DNA from: Saccharopolyspora soli
Lineage (GTDB): Bacteria; Actinomycetota; Actinomycetes; Mycobacteriales; Pseudonocardiaceae
DNA length: 64,000 nt
Direction: 5' to 3'
Assembly: GCF_022678645.1 (NCBI RefSeq)
Contig: NZ_JALBWV010000014.1
Span: 1-64,000 of the forward strand
The first letter of the stretch is position 1. Each line of letters begins with the position of its first letter. This document shows, piece by piece, positions 18,065-26,126 of the stretch. Under the pieces are notes generated by a model. The model ran no database searches, was not told the origin of the DNA, and saw only the letters and a program-made list of their open reading frames with translations. The translations under genes were made by a program, and so were the position numbers.

Positions 18065-19054
18065 TCAGGGGAGGGGTAGGGCCGCGAGGCGCCGATAGGA
18101 GTCGAGGCGGTCCGCTGGGTCGAAGGCCGTGGTGGTCACCAGGATCTCGTCGGCTCCGGTGCGGGCGGTGAGCTCCTTCAGCTCGACTGCGACTTCGTCC
18201 GAGGTGCCGAACACGTGGCCTCGCAGCGCGCGCTCGAACTGCGAGCGCTCGCGGTCGGACATCTCCCGCGCCAACACCTGCTCCGGCGGTTCCAGCGGCG
18301 GGAACTCGCCGCGCGTGCGGGAGTAGGTGGTCGCCCACGCCTCGGGGATGAGCAGCCGCCGGGCCTGCTCCGCGGTGTCGGCGACCGCGACGGAGCGGGC
18401 GACGACCACGTACGGCTGCGCCGCCCACGCCGAGGGCCGGAAGTGTTCGCGGTAGTGCTCGATGGTGCTGAGCATCCGATCGTCACCGTGGGCCGCCGCG
18501 ATGACCAGCGGCAGTCCGAACTCCGCGGCGGTGTCGGCTCCGGTGCCGGTGGTGAGCAGGAACACCGGAAGCCGCAATCCCTCGGCCGCCACTGCGTGCA
18601 CCCCGGGGAACTTGTCGGGTCGCCCGGACAGATAGCCGAGCAACTCGGCCAGCTGTTCCCCGAAGTGCTCGGCCGCGTCCTTGTCGCGACCGAGTGCGCG
18701 ACGGATTCCGCTGGTGAACCCCAGCGAGCGTCCCAGCCCGACGTCGATTCGATCCGGGTACAGCGACCCGAGCACGCCGAACTGCTCGGCGACCACGAGC
18801 GGCTGGTGGTTGGGCAGCATGACGCCGCCGGTGCCGACCCGGAGGCGGGTCGTCGCGGCGGCGATGGCGCTGGCGAGCACGGTCGGTGCCGCACCGGCCA
18901 CGCCGGGCACGCTGTGGTGCTCGGCCACCCAGAACCGGTGGTAACCGAGGGCCTCGACCTGCTGCGCGAAGCGAACGGTCTCCCGCAGAGCCCGCTGCGG
19001 ACTCTGCCCCTGCCGGGTGTGCGAGCGGTCCAGCACGGAAAGGCGCAAGGTCAC
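18065..19054 (-). CDS. LLM-class flavin-dependent oxidoreductase (MsnO8-type)
   Basis: A 329-residue luciferase-like monooxygenase-fold protein that would use reduced FMN or F420. Features are LRLSVLDRS at the N-terminus, FWVAEHHSVPGVAG, RLRVGTGGVMLPNHQPL, YPDRIDVGLGRS, the TTGTGAD loop and the late DEILVTT. The family normally begins right at the first beta strand, so I start at GTG 19054; an upstream ATG at 19117 would add 21 residues without homology. No neighbour suggests the substrate. Confidence 0.85.
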   Translation of the reverse strand: MTLRLSVLDRSHTRQGQSPQRALRETVRFAQQVEALGYHRFWVAEHHSVPGVAGAAPTVLASAIAAATTRLRVGTGGVMLPNHQPLVVAEQFGVLGSLYPDRIDVGLGRSLGFTSGIRRALGRDKDAAEHFGEQLAELLGYLSGRPDKFPGVHAVAAEGLRLPVFLLTTGTGADTAAEFGLPLVIAAAHGDDRMLSTIEHYREHFRPSAWAAQPYVVVARSVAVADTAEQARRLLIPEAWATTYSRTRGEFPPLEPPEQVLAREMSDRERSQFERALRGHVFGTSDEVAVELKELTARTGADEILVTTTAFDPADRLDSYRRLAALPLP

Positions 19055-19420
19055 ACCGATGTCAACGCCCACCCGGCCCCGAGATTCCACGACCAGCCCC
19101 GATGAGGCGGAACACACTGGATTTCACGATGCGGAACATCACGTTCGGTCAAGTCAGTCGCCTACAACTGCCAGGCGTTCCACCCAGCTCCAGCTGGTCA
19201 GCTCCGGTGCCCAGCACTGAACGTGTTGTGCATCGGCACGGGTCGTTCTCCGTTCGGGTGAGGAGTGAGGGGCACCCGTGACCAAGTAACTGGGTCACAG
19301 GTGCCCCTCACCTCGTTCTCATCGGTGTGAACCCGCAGCGATGCCGGTTGCGCGTGACCTCGGCGGCCTGCGGCGTTCGGCCGCATCGCGCACGCGGAGC
19401 CGACGTGGCACGTTGATCCG
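19055..19420. other. 366-bp divergent intergenic region
   Basis: This gap lies between the divergent flavin oxidoreductase and coiled-coil genes. Its only clear structure is the hairpin at 19266-19310. I see no convincing promoter hexamers and no small gene. Confidence 0.5.
19266..19310. repeat. Long hairpin of the GGTGCCCCTCAC family
   Basis: Arms of 17-18 bases (TGAGGGGCACC...GTGACC against GGTCAC...GGTGCCCCTCA) pair with a single bulge around a 9-base loop. It lies between divergent genes, so it is not a simple 3' terminator for either. It resembles the hairpin at 49470-49520 and the half repeats at 81 and 8808. Confidence 0.65.
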
Positions 19421-20206
19421 GTGGAGTTGCAGGACGTGGCCCGCGAGCTGTACACCGCCGACCCGGCCGAATTCATCCCGGCCCGCGACCGGCACGCGGC
19501 GGCGGCCAGGCAGCGCGGCGACGAACAACTCGCCAACCAGCTCAAGAAACTGCGCAAACCAACGACCGCGGCCTGGGCGGTGAACCTGCTCGCCGCCCGA
19601 GAACACCTCGACGCCCTCGTGGAACTCGGCGAACAGCTGCGCTCGGCACAGCGCGAACTGCGCGGCGACGACCTCCGAACCCTGGCCGCCGAACGAACCC
19701 GCCTCCTGCGCGAGCTCACCGACCGAGCGGCCGAACTAGCCGCGCAACACGGCCACCCCCTGACCGAACCAACCCGCCAACAGGTTGAACAAACCCTCAC
19801 CGCGGCGCTCTCGGACCCCGAAGCGGGCCACGCCGCCCAAGCCGGAACCCTCGCCAAACCCCTGGAATACAGCGGTTTCGGCCTCGACGAACTGGCCGCG
19901 GCAGCCATCCGCCGCACCGCGACCCGCCCCAAACCCAGCGATCGGCTGCGCGAGCTCCGCGAGCAACTGCGGCACGCCGACGAGCAACTCGGCGAAGCCG
20001 ACGACTCGGCCGAGCTCGCCGAGCGCTCGCAGCGCGAGGCGGAGCAGCGATGCGAGGAGCTGCGCGACGAGCTTTCGCGCGCGGAGGGCGAGCTGCGCGA
20101 GCTCCGCCGCGAGGCGCAAACGGCGCGGCAGCGCCGAACGCGCGCCGAGCGCGAACGCGACGCGCTATCGGAGCGGCTGCGCCGCGCGGAAGCGCGGGAG
20201 CGCTGA
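19421..20206 (+). CDS. Conserved actinobacterial coiled-coil protein of unknown function
   Basis: The 261-residue soluble protein belongs to a group widespread in actinomycetes and often left as hypothetical. Residues 1-75 form the conserved part (ARELYTADPAEFIPARD, LKKLRKPTTAAWAVNLLA). From about residue 165 the sequence is almost entirely charged heptads rich in Arg, Glu and Leu, a long coiled coil. There is no signal peptide or membrane segment. The GTG start lacks a clear ribosome binding site, so the N-terminus is uncertain. Function unknown; a scaffold or nucleoid-related role would be a guess. Confidence 0.7.
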   Translation: MELQDVARELYTADPAEFIPARDRHAAAARQRGDEQLANQLKKLRKPTTAAWAVNLLAAREHLDALVELGEQLRSAQRELRGDDLRTLAAERTRLLRELTDRAAELAAQHGHPLTEPTRQQVEQTLTAALSDPEAGHAAQAGTLAKPLEYSGFGLDELAAAAIRRTATRPKPSDRLRELREQLRHADEQLGEADDSAELAERSQREAEQRCEELRDELSRAEGELRELRREAQTARQRRTRAERERDALSERLRRAEARER

Positions 20207-20213
20207 GCACCGA

Positions 20214-20230
20214 CATCCGCGTAGCGGATG
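20214..20230 (+). terminator. Stem-loop after the coiled-coil gene
   Basis: CATCCGC-gta-GCGGATG gives a perfect 7-bp stem with a 3-base loop starting seven bases after the stop codon and followed by a short T-containing stretch. This is a plausible intrinsic terminator. Confidence 0.65.
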
Positions 20231-20397
20231 GGTGTTATGTGAAAAGTGGGCTTCACCTGGGTAAAACGCCTACTTATGGTCTACGCCAGGAACCGCTGGA
20301 CGATCTCGCTCGCGGATGATTCCGGTCCGGTTCCGGTCGTCCGCACCCTTGGCTTGTGGACAACGTCGTCAACGCGCGAGCCCACTGAGGAACCGAT

Positions 20398-21672
20398 ATG
20401 AGTCCACCACGCAGCATCCGCACGATGCGGATCGTGCTGCTCGTTCTGCTGCTGCTCATCGGCATCGTCAACTACATCGACCGCAGCACGCTCGCCATCG
20501 CCAACCACAGCGTCCAGGACGAGTTCGGCATCGGGCCCACCGAGATGGGTTTGCTGCTGTCGGTTTTCTCCTGGGCGTACGCCTTCGCCCAGCTGCCCGC
20601 CGGTGGCCTGCTCGACCGCTTCGGGCCGCGCAAGGTGCTCGGCGGCGGCCTGCTGCTCTGGTCCATCGCGCAGGCGTTCTGCGGGATCGTCGCGAATTTC
20701 AAGCAGATGCTCTTCGGCCGGTTGTTCCTCGGCTTGGGTGAGGCACCCGCTTTCCCCGGCGGCGCCAAGGTGGTGTCCAACTGGTTCCCGCGCGAATCAC
20801 GGGGCGCGCCGGTCGGACTGTTCAACGCCGCCTCCACGCTCGCCCCGGCCATCGCTCCACCGCTGTTGACCTGGCTGATGCTCAGCTACGGCTGGCGCGC
20901 GATGTTCATCGTCGCCGGGGTCGCCGGGATCGTGCTCGCGCTGGTCTGGTTCGTCGTCTACCGCGACCGGCAGCAGGTTTCCGACGAGCCCGCACCCACC
21001 GCGCAGCCGGTGTCGTTGCGGGAGTGGCTCGGCCTGCTGCGGCACGGCACCACCTGGGGCATGATCCTCGGCTTCTCCGGGGTCATCTACTCGATCTACC
21101 TCTACCTGACCTGGCTGCCCGCCTACCTGGAGAGCGAACGCGGGCTGAGCGTGGCCGACACCGGGATCGCGTTGATCGTGCCCTACCTCGCTGGCACTCT
21201 CGGCATGCTGGCCGGTGGCGCGGTCGGCGACGTCTTGGTGCGCCGCGGTGTTCCCACCATGCTCGCGCGGAAGGTGCCGATCTGCGCCGGACTGCTGGTC
21301 GGCGGGCTGTGCACCATCCCGGTGGCGCTCACCCCGAGCACCACGTTGGCGCTGGTGTCCATCTCCGCGTCGCAGTTCTTCATGAACTCGGCGAGTTCCG
21401 GTGCCTGGTCGTTGGCGACCACGGTGGGCAGCGAGCGCATCACCGCATCGTTGGGCAGCCTGCAGAACTTCGGCGGCTACTTCGGTGGCGCGTTCGCGCC
21501 GCTGATCACCGGGATCATCGTGGACGAGACGGGATCCTTCGTGATCGCCCTGCTCGCCGCCAGCGGGATCGCCATCGTCGCCGCGCTCTGCTACGCGTTC
21601 CTGGTTCGCAAGCCGGTCGGATTTTCCGAATCCACAGCGGAAATCGCCGTCGCGCACTCCGGAAAGGACTGA
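20398..21672 (+). CDS. MFS transporter, anion:cation symporter (ACS) type
   Basis: A 424-residue permease with 12 helices. NYIDRSTLAIAN in helix 1, the motif-A loop GGLLDRFGPRK and GLGEAPAFPGGAKVVSNWFPRESRGAP are hallmarks of the ACS family, which brings in organic anions such as glucarate, galactonate, tartrate or phthalate. It is followed after six bases by an SDR dehydrogenase, so the pair probably imports and oxidises a hydroxylated acid. ATG 20398 has GAGG upstream. Confidence 0.9.
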   Translation: MSPPRSIRTMRIVLLVLLLLIGIVNYIDRSTLAIANHSVQDEFGIGPTEMGLLLSVFSWAYAFAQLPAGGLLDRFGPRKVLGGGLLLWSIAQAFCGIVANFKQMLFGRLFLGLGEAPAFPGGAKVVSNWFPRESRGAPVGLFNAASTLAPAIAPPLLTWLMLSYGWRAMFIVAGVAGIVLALVWFVVYRDRQQVSDEPAPTAQPVSLREWLGLLRHGTTWGMILGFSGVIYSIYLYLTWLPAYLESERGLSVADTGIALIVPYLAGTLGMLAGGAVGDVLVRRGVPTMLARKVPICAGLLVGGLCTIPVALTPSTTLALVSISASQFFMNSASSGAWSLATTVGSERITASLGSLQNFGGYFGGAFAPLITGIIVDETGSFVIALLAASGIAIVAALCYAFLVRKPVGFSESTAEIAVAHSGKD

Positions 21673-21678
21673 TCGCAG

Positions 21679-22401
21679 TTGTCCAGCCTGCGCGCTGACG
21701 TCTTCGTCGGCAAGTCGGTGCTCGTCGTCGGCGGCACCAGCGGAATCGGTGCCGCGGTCGCCAACGCCTTCACCCAGCACGGCGGCGAAGTCCGCGTCAC
21801 CGGAGTGGGCGCGGTGGCGGCGGAGCTCGACGAAGCGATCGAGGTGTTCGAGTCCGACGTGACCCGCCCCGGCAGCCTGAAGTCCATTGTGGATGAAATG
21901 GATCGACTGGATGTGCTGGTGAACTGCGCGGGCATCATCCGCCGGGGCGAGGAATTGGAGCCGGAGGCGTTCGCGCGGGTCGTGGACGTCAACCTCACCG
22001 GCACCATGCGGGCCTGCGCGGCGGCCCGCGAACTGCTCGCCCGATCCGGTGGCTGCATCGTCAACACTGCCTCGATGCTCAGCTACTTCGGCGGCGCGCT
22101 GGTGCCCGGCTACTCCGCCAGCAAGGGTGGGGTCGTGCAGTTGACCAAGTCGCTCGCGGCGGGTTACGCGGCCGACCGCATCCGGGTCAACGCGGTCGCG
22201 CCGGGCTGGATCCGCACCCCGCTGACGGAGGAACTGCAGTCCGATCCGGAGGTCACCGCGCGCATCCTCGGCCGCACCCCGCTGGGCCGGTGGGGAACGC
22301 CGCGGGACGTGGCGCGCGCAGTGCTGTTCCTGGCCTCCGAGGAGGCGGAATTCATCACCGGGACGGTCCTCCCGGTAGACGGCGGCTACCTCGCCGTCTG
22401 A
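21679..22401 (+). CDS. SDR-family oxidoreductase
   Basis: A 240-residue classical short-chain dehydrogenase with cofactor motif GGTSGIG, NCAG, catalytic Ser in NTASMLSYFGG and the YSASKGG Tyr/Lys pair. The C-terminal TGTVLPVDGGYLAV is typical. The N-terminal part after the first strand is shorter than usual. The TTG start has a purine-rich GGAAAGGA about ten bases upstream. It sits directly behind the ACS transporter, so it likely acts on the imported compound. Confidence 0.9.
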   Translation: MSSLRADVFVGKSVLVVGGTSGIGAAVANAFTQHGGEVRVTGVGAVAAELDEAIEVFESDVTRPGSLKSIVDEMDRLDVLVNCAGIIRRGEELEPEAFARVVDVNLTGTMRACAAARELLARSGGCIVNTASMLSYFGGALVPGYSASKGGVVQLTKSLAAGYAADRIRVNAVAPGWIRTPLTEELQSDPEVTARILGRTPLGRWGTPRDVARAVLFLASEEAEFITGTVLPVDGGYLAV

Positions 22402-22423
22402 AAGCGTGTTGTCGAACTCGTTT

Positions 22424-22497
22424 TGCGTGGCGGTGCGGGTGGCGGAACCTCAGAAGCCTTCTCGACTCCGGGATCCCCGACATCATGTATGTCCAAC
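22424..22497 (+). repeat. Dispersed ~75-bp intergenic repeat, copy 3
   Basis: This is the opposite orientation to copies 1-2. It starts 22 bp after the SDR stop. Homology with copy 4 continues downstream through CACGTCGGGGCTGTC, GAGAACCC and GGCGGTGC up to the hairpin at 22597, so copies 3 and 4 are remnants of a longer unit of at least 170 bp. Confidence 0.8.
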
Positions 22498-22596
22498 GCC
22501 ACGTCGGGGCTGTCCTCCCGAGATAGCTCGGGGTGCGGGGTGTCCCCGCATGGCACCGCTGAGAACCCGCGGCGGTGCAAGTGGCGTACGTGGGCC

Positions 22597-22613
22597 AAGC
22601 GGCTTCGCCGCTT
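22597..22613 (+). terminator. AAGCGGC stem-loop
   Basis: AAGCGGC-ttc-GCCGCTT forms a perfect 7-bp stem with a 3-base loop. A matching hairpin closes repeat copy 4 at 24874-24891, so it belongs to the extended repeat unit and may end upstream transcripts before the cupin gene. Confidence 0.55.
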
Positions 22614-22672
22614 CAAAAACAAGATCAAAGACAGTTTTGACCAACACCGAACGCAGTTAGGGGAGTGAGCGC

Positions 22673-23176
22673 ATGTCGTCCGACAACCAGGTGCGGGTGC
22701 TGCCGTCGGCATCGATCCCGCCGGAGATGGCCGTCGCGGCGGTGCCCGAGGACGACCGGGTGTGGGTGCCGCAGGCGCCGGACGTGTGGTTCCGGCCGCT
22801 GATGTTCAACACCGTGGTCGGCCAGTGGTGCAACCTGCTGTGGGTGACCAAGTCCGGCATCGTGTCGCGGCACCGCCATCCGGGCGCGGTGCACGGCTAC
22901 GTGATCAAGGGCAAGTGGCACTACTACGAACACCCGTGGGTCGCCGAGACCGGGCACTACGTCTACGAGCCGCCGGGGGAGATCCACACCCTCGCGGTTC
23001 CCGACGATTGCGACGAAATGATCACGTTCTTCAACATCTCCGGTGCGATGATCTACCTTGACGAGGCCGGTCACCAGGTGGGCTACGAAGACGTGTTCAC
23101 CAAGATCGATATGTGCCGCGCGCACTACGAGAAGGTCGGACTCGGCGGCGATTTCGTCGACCAGTTCGTGCGTTGA
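22673..23176 (+). CDS. Cupin protein, 2,4'-dihydroxyacetophenone dioxygenase family
   Basis: A 167-residue single-domain cupin. Metal-binding His residues are seen in SRHRHPGAVHGYVIKG and PPGEIHTLAV. Members of this family include the iron dioxygenase that cleaves 2,4'-dihydroxyacetophenone, but most are uncharacterised, so the substrate is open. GGGGAG lies about eight bases before ATG 22673. It sits between a transporter-SDR pair and another transporter, consistent with a catabolic island. Confidence 0.82.
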   Translation: MSSDNQVRVLPSASIPPEMAVAAVPEDDRVWVPQAPDVWFRPLMFNTVVGQWCNLLWVTKSGIVSRHRHPGAVHGYVIKGKWHYYEHPWVAETGHYVYEPPGEIHTLAVPDDCDEMITFFNISGAMIYLDEAGHQVGYEDVFTKIDMCRAHYEKVGLGGDFVDQFVR

Positions 23177-23272
23177 GCCGCCGCCGGGCCACCTGGCGGC
23201 GGGCGGCCCGGCACCTCGGTGATCGGCTAGCCGTCCTGAACGGGCTGGTGAGCCACGAACGAAGGTGTCCTG

Positions 23273-24706
23273 ATGGCTGAGCGCGATGAAGCGATCCCGA
23301 CCGATCCGGCGAGGGCTTTTCCGGACAAGAACATTCCGCAGCCGCAGGTGCGCGACCTGCCGGAGCCGCCGGGGAACCAGTGGCGCCTGATCGGTCCGGG
23401 TGTGGTCGCCGCCGGGGTCGGCCTGGCCAGCGGCGAGTTCATCCTGTTCCCGTACATCACCTCGCAGGTCGGCCTGACGTTCGTTTGGGCGGCGCTGCTC
23501 GGCTTGTTCACGCAGTACTTCCTGAACATGGAGATCGAGCGGTACACGCTGGCCACCGGGGAAACCGCGGTCACCGGCTTCAGCAGGCTGTGGAAGCACT
23601 GGGGCCTGGTGTTCGCGATCATGGCGTACTTCGCGAACCTCTGGCCCGCTTGGGCGACCAGCTCGGCGACCTTGGTGACCTACGTCGTCGGCGGCAACGT
23701 CGCGGTGATCTCCGTGGTGATCCTGGTGATCGTGGCGCTGATCCTGACCCTGGCACCGGCCGTCTACACGGCGCTGGAACGCGCGCAGATGGTCAAGGTC
23801 GCGGCGATCCTGCTGCTCATCGTGATCGGCTCGCTGTTCGTCCTCGGCGCCAACACCTGGGCTGCGCTGCCCACCATCGTCACCCAGCCGCGGTTCCCCG
23901 CCGCCGAACTCGGCTTCGCGGTGCTGATGGGCGCGCTGGCCTTCGCCGGGGCCGGTGGTGGGCAGAACCTGGTGCAGAGCAACTGGATCCGGGACAAGGG
24001 ATTCGGCATGGGCCGTTATGTCCCGAAGATCGTTTCACCGCTGACCGGTGAAGTGGAGGCGCGTGGCCAGGCCGGGTTCATCTTCCCGGCGACCGAGGAG
24101 AACCTGACCCGCTGGCGGGCGTGGTGGCGGTTCGCCAACAAGGAGCAGGCGCTCACCTTCGTCGCCATCACCTTCCTGTCCATCATGTTCATGTCCCTGC
24201 TGGCCTACGCCACGGTCTTCGGCGGGAACGTGTCCAACGACGTGTCGTTCCTGCAGGTCGAGGGCGAGCGGATGATGGACCTGGCCGGGGGTTGGTTCGG
24301 CTACTTCTTCTGGGTCGTCGGCGCGTTCTCGTTGTTCGCGGCGGCCCTGGGCATCGTCGACTACACCAGCCGGTTGGCCGCCGACGTCTTGAAGACGACG
24401 TACTTCCCGAACGTCTCCGAGAGCAAGATCTACGCCGCGCTGGTGTGGGGCCTGGTGCTGATCGGTGCCGTGGTCGTCGCCGCTGGCCTGGGTCAGCCGC
24501 TGCTGCTCGCCACCATCGCGGCCTGCGTCGGCGGGGTGATGATGTTCATCTACTCCGGCCTGCTGATCGCCATCAACCGCAAGATGCTGCCCAGCGCGAT
24601 CCGGGTGCGCGGCTACCGGTTGGCCGCGCTGGTCTGGTCGATCCTGCTGTTCGGGGTGCTCGCGGTGTTGACCGTCCAGCAGCAGTTGGACAAGTTGTTC
24701 GGCTGA
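23273..24706 (+). CDS. Nramp-like transporter without the metal-binding motif
   Basis: A 477-residue membrane protein with 11-12 helices and the LeuT-type organisation of the Nramp family (GPGVVAAGVGL in helix 1). The helix-1 DPGN metal-binding motif of true Nramp proteins is replaced by ASGEF, and the helix-6 methionine motif is replaced by the glycine-rich AGAGGGQN. Transport of manganese or iron is therefore unlikely despite the automatic name such proteins receive. Placement beside SDR, cupin and hydantoinase genes suggests uptake of an organic compound; that is inference. Confidence 0.78.
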   Translation: MAERDEAIPTDPARAFPDKNIPQPQVRDLPEPPGNQWRLIGPGVVAAGVGLASGEFILFPYITSQVGLTFVWAALLGLFTQYFLNMEIERYTLATGETAVTGFSRLWKHWGLVFAIMAYFANLWPAWATSSATLVTYVVGGNVAVISVVILVIVALILTLAPAVYTALERAQMVKVAAILLLIVIGSLFVLGANTWAALPTIVTQPRFPAAELGFAVLMGALAFAGAGGGQNLVQSNWIRDKGFGMGRYVPKIVSPLTGEVEARGQAGFIFPATEENLTRWRAWWRFANKEQALTFVAITFLSIMFMSLLAYATVFGGNVSNDVSFLQVEGERMMDLAGGWFGYFFWVVGAFSLFAAALGIVDYTSRLAADVLKTTYFPNVSESKIYAALVWGLVLIGAVVVAAGLGQPLLLATIAACVGGVMMFIYSGLLIAINRKMLPSAIRVRGYRLAALVWSILLFGVLAVLTVQQQLDKLFG

Positions 24707-24720
24707 GAGCCTGTCTTCCA

Positions 24721-24798
24721 AACTCGTTTTGCATTGCGGTGCGGGTGGCGGAACCTCAGAGGCTTTCTCGGCTCCGGGATCCCCGACATCATGTATGT
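24721..24798 (+). repeat. Dispersed ~75-bp intergenic repeat, copy 4
   Basis: Starts 15 bp after the stop of the Nramp-like gene in the same orientation as copy 3 and shares its left flank AACTCGTTTTGC. The extended homology with copy 3 carries an internal deletion of about 30 bp, which shows that the unit evolves by loss of segments. Confidence 0.8.
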
Positions 24799-24873
24799 GA
24801 CCACGTCGGGGCTGTCTTCGCGAGAAAGCCTCTTCTGAGAACCCACGGCGGTGCCAGCTGCGGGAGTGGGAGG

Positions 24874-24891
24874 AAGCGGCTCACGCCGCTT
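24874..24891 (+). terminator. AAGCGGC stem-loop in extended repeat copy 4
   Basis: AAGCGGC-tcac-GCCGCTT is the counterpart of the hairpin at 22597-22613, with one extra loop base. The remaining 317-bp gap before the LysR gene holds no gene that I can support. Confidence 0.5.
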
Positions 24892-25023
24892 GCCTGACGA
24901 CCGCCTGCGGTCACGCCCATTCCGCGCGAGTTCTGACCCGCAGCTGGTGCCATCATCTATCCGGCGAGCGACGATCGGACGGATGGCGGACATGGGAGCA
25001 CCGAACGGGCGGATGGTCACGAG

Positions 25024-25971
25024 GTGGTGGCGGTGAAGGCCAACGAGGTCTACCGCTACCGCCTCGACTGGTTCGTCAGCTTCGTCTCCGTGGTGGAGCA
25101 CGGCGGCTTCTCGGCTGCGGCGCACGCCTTGTACCGGTCGCAGTCGCGGATCAGCACCCATGTCGCGGAGTTGGAGAAAGCGCTGGGTGTGCGGCTGTTC
25201 GACCGCTCGCAGCACCCGGTGGCGCTGACCGCCGACGGCCGCGCGTTGCTGTCGCACGCACGCGGCATCCTGCGGCACCTGCAGGCTGCCACCGAGGAGG
25301 CCGGGCGCGCCGCGCAGCGGGTGCGCGGCCGGGTGCGGCTGGGTGCCTACCCGAGCGCGGCGGCGCACCTGTTCCCGTTCCTGTTCGAAAGCGGCGCGCA
25401 ACGGTTTCCGGGCATCGAGCTGGCGCCGTGGGAGGGCGCGACGCTTGAGCTGGAGGCGGCGCTGATCTCCGGCGACGTCGACCTCGCGATCCGCCCGGTG
25501 CTGCCGGTGACGGCCAGCGAAACGCTCACCTTCCAACCGCTGTGGCGGGAGCCGTTGGTGGCGGTGGTACCGGCCGACGACCGGCCGGTGAGCGCGCTGC
25601 GGCTGGCGGAGCTGGCGGCGAAGCCGCTGATCACGATCGGGGAGAACACCGAACGCGCGAACGACCACTTCGAGGCGAACCTGGTGTTCGAGCAAGCGGG
25701 CCTGGTGCCCAACGTCATCTTCCGCAGCAACCAACCGCAAACCCTGGTGGCCTTGGTGCGCAAGGGGATCGCGGTGGGCGTGACCAACGCCCTGGCGATG
25801 ATCATGGCGAACACCGCGGGAGTCCGCCTGGTCCCGATCAGCGACGTGACCCACGGCCGCGAGGTGGCCCTGTGGTGGCGAAAGGACCGAACCCCGACGA
25901 AAGCCCAAGAAGCGATCCAAGCCCTGGTAACAGAAGCCCCACCCCCAGACTTCACCCACCTCAACCCCTGA
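25024..25971 (+). CDS. LysR-family transcriptional regulator
   Basis: A 315-residue regulator. The N-terminal winged helix-turn-helix is clear (FVSVVEHGGFSAAAHALYRSQSRISTHVAELEKALG, then LFDRS), followed by a LysR substrate-binding domain (VRLGAYPSAAAHLFPFL, GDVDLAIRPV, GIAVGVTNALAMI). It converges on the hydantoinase genes rather than being divergent from them, so its targets may be the upstream transporter block, the hydantoinases, or both. The GTG start is preceded by a GAGG-like sequence overlapping it. Confidence 0.88.
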   Translation: MVAVKANEVYRYRLDWFVSFVSVVEHGGFSAAAHALYRSQSRISTHVAELEKALGVRLFDRSQHPVALTADGRALLSHARGILRHLQAATEEAGRAAQRVRGRVRLGAYPSAAAHLFPFLFESGAQRFPGIELAPWEGATLELEAALISGDVDLAIRPVLPVTASETLTFQPLWREPLVAVVPADDRPVSALRLAELAAKPLITIGENTERANDHFEANLVFEQAGLVPNVIFRSNQPQTLVALVRKGIAVGVTNALAMIMANTAGVRLVPISDVTHGREVALWWRKDRTPTKAQEAIQALVTEAPPPDFTHLNP

Positions 25972-26017
25972 GTCGTGAGTGCGAAAGTGGGCTCCAGCCC
26001 GATTTGGCACTCACGAC
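25972..26017. terminator. Stem-loop between convergent lysR and hydantoinase genes
   Basis: The outer arms GTCGTGAGTGC and GCACTCACGAC are identical to those at 122-167, with a different inner stem (GGGCT/AGCCC). It begins at the base after the LysR stop and lies between convergent genes, so it can serve as a bidirectional terminator. Confidence 0.75.
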
Positions 26018-26126
26018 CGGTATGGGGAAGCCTCCGGCCGCTGGGGTCGGAGGCTCCGCCTGGCCGGGGGTTCGGAGGCTCCACGTGCCAGCGCGGAGCG
26101 CCCGGTCGGCACCTCCAGGTTAACGC

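Noticed and set aside
23273..24706. Manganese/iron Nramp transporter
   Set aside because: The fold fits, but the metal-coordinating residues are missing.
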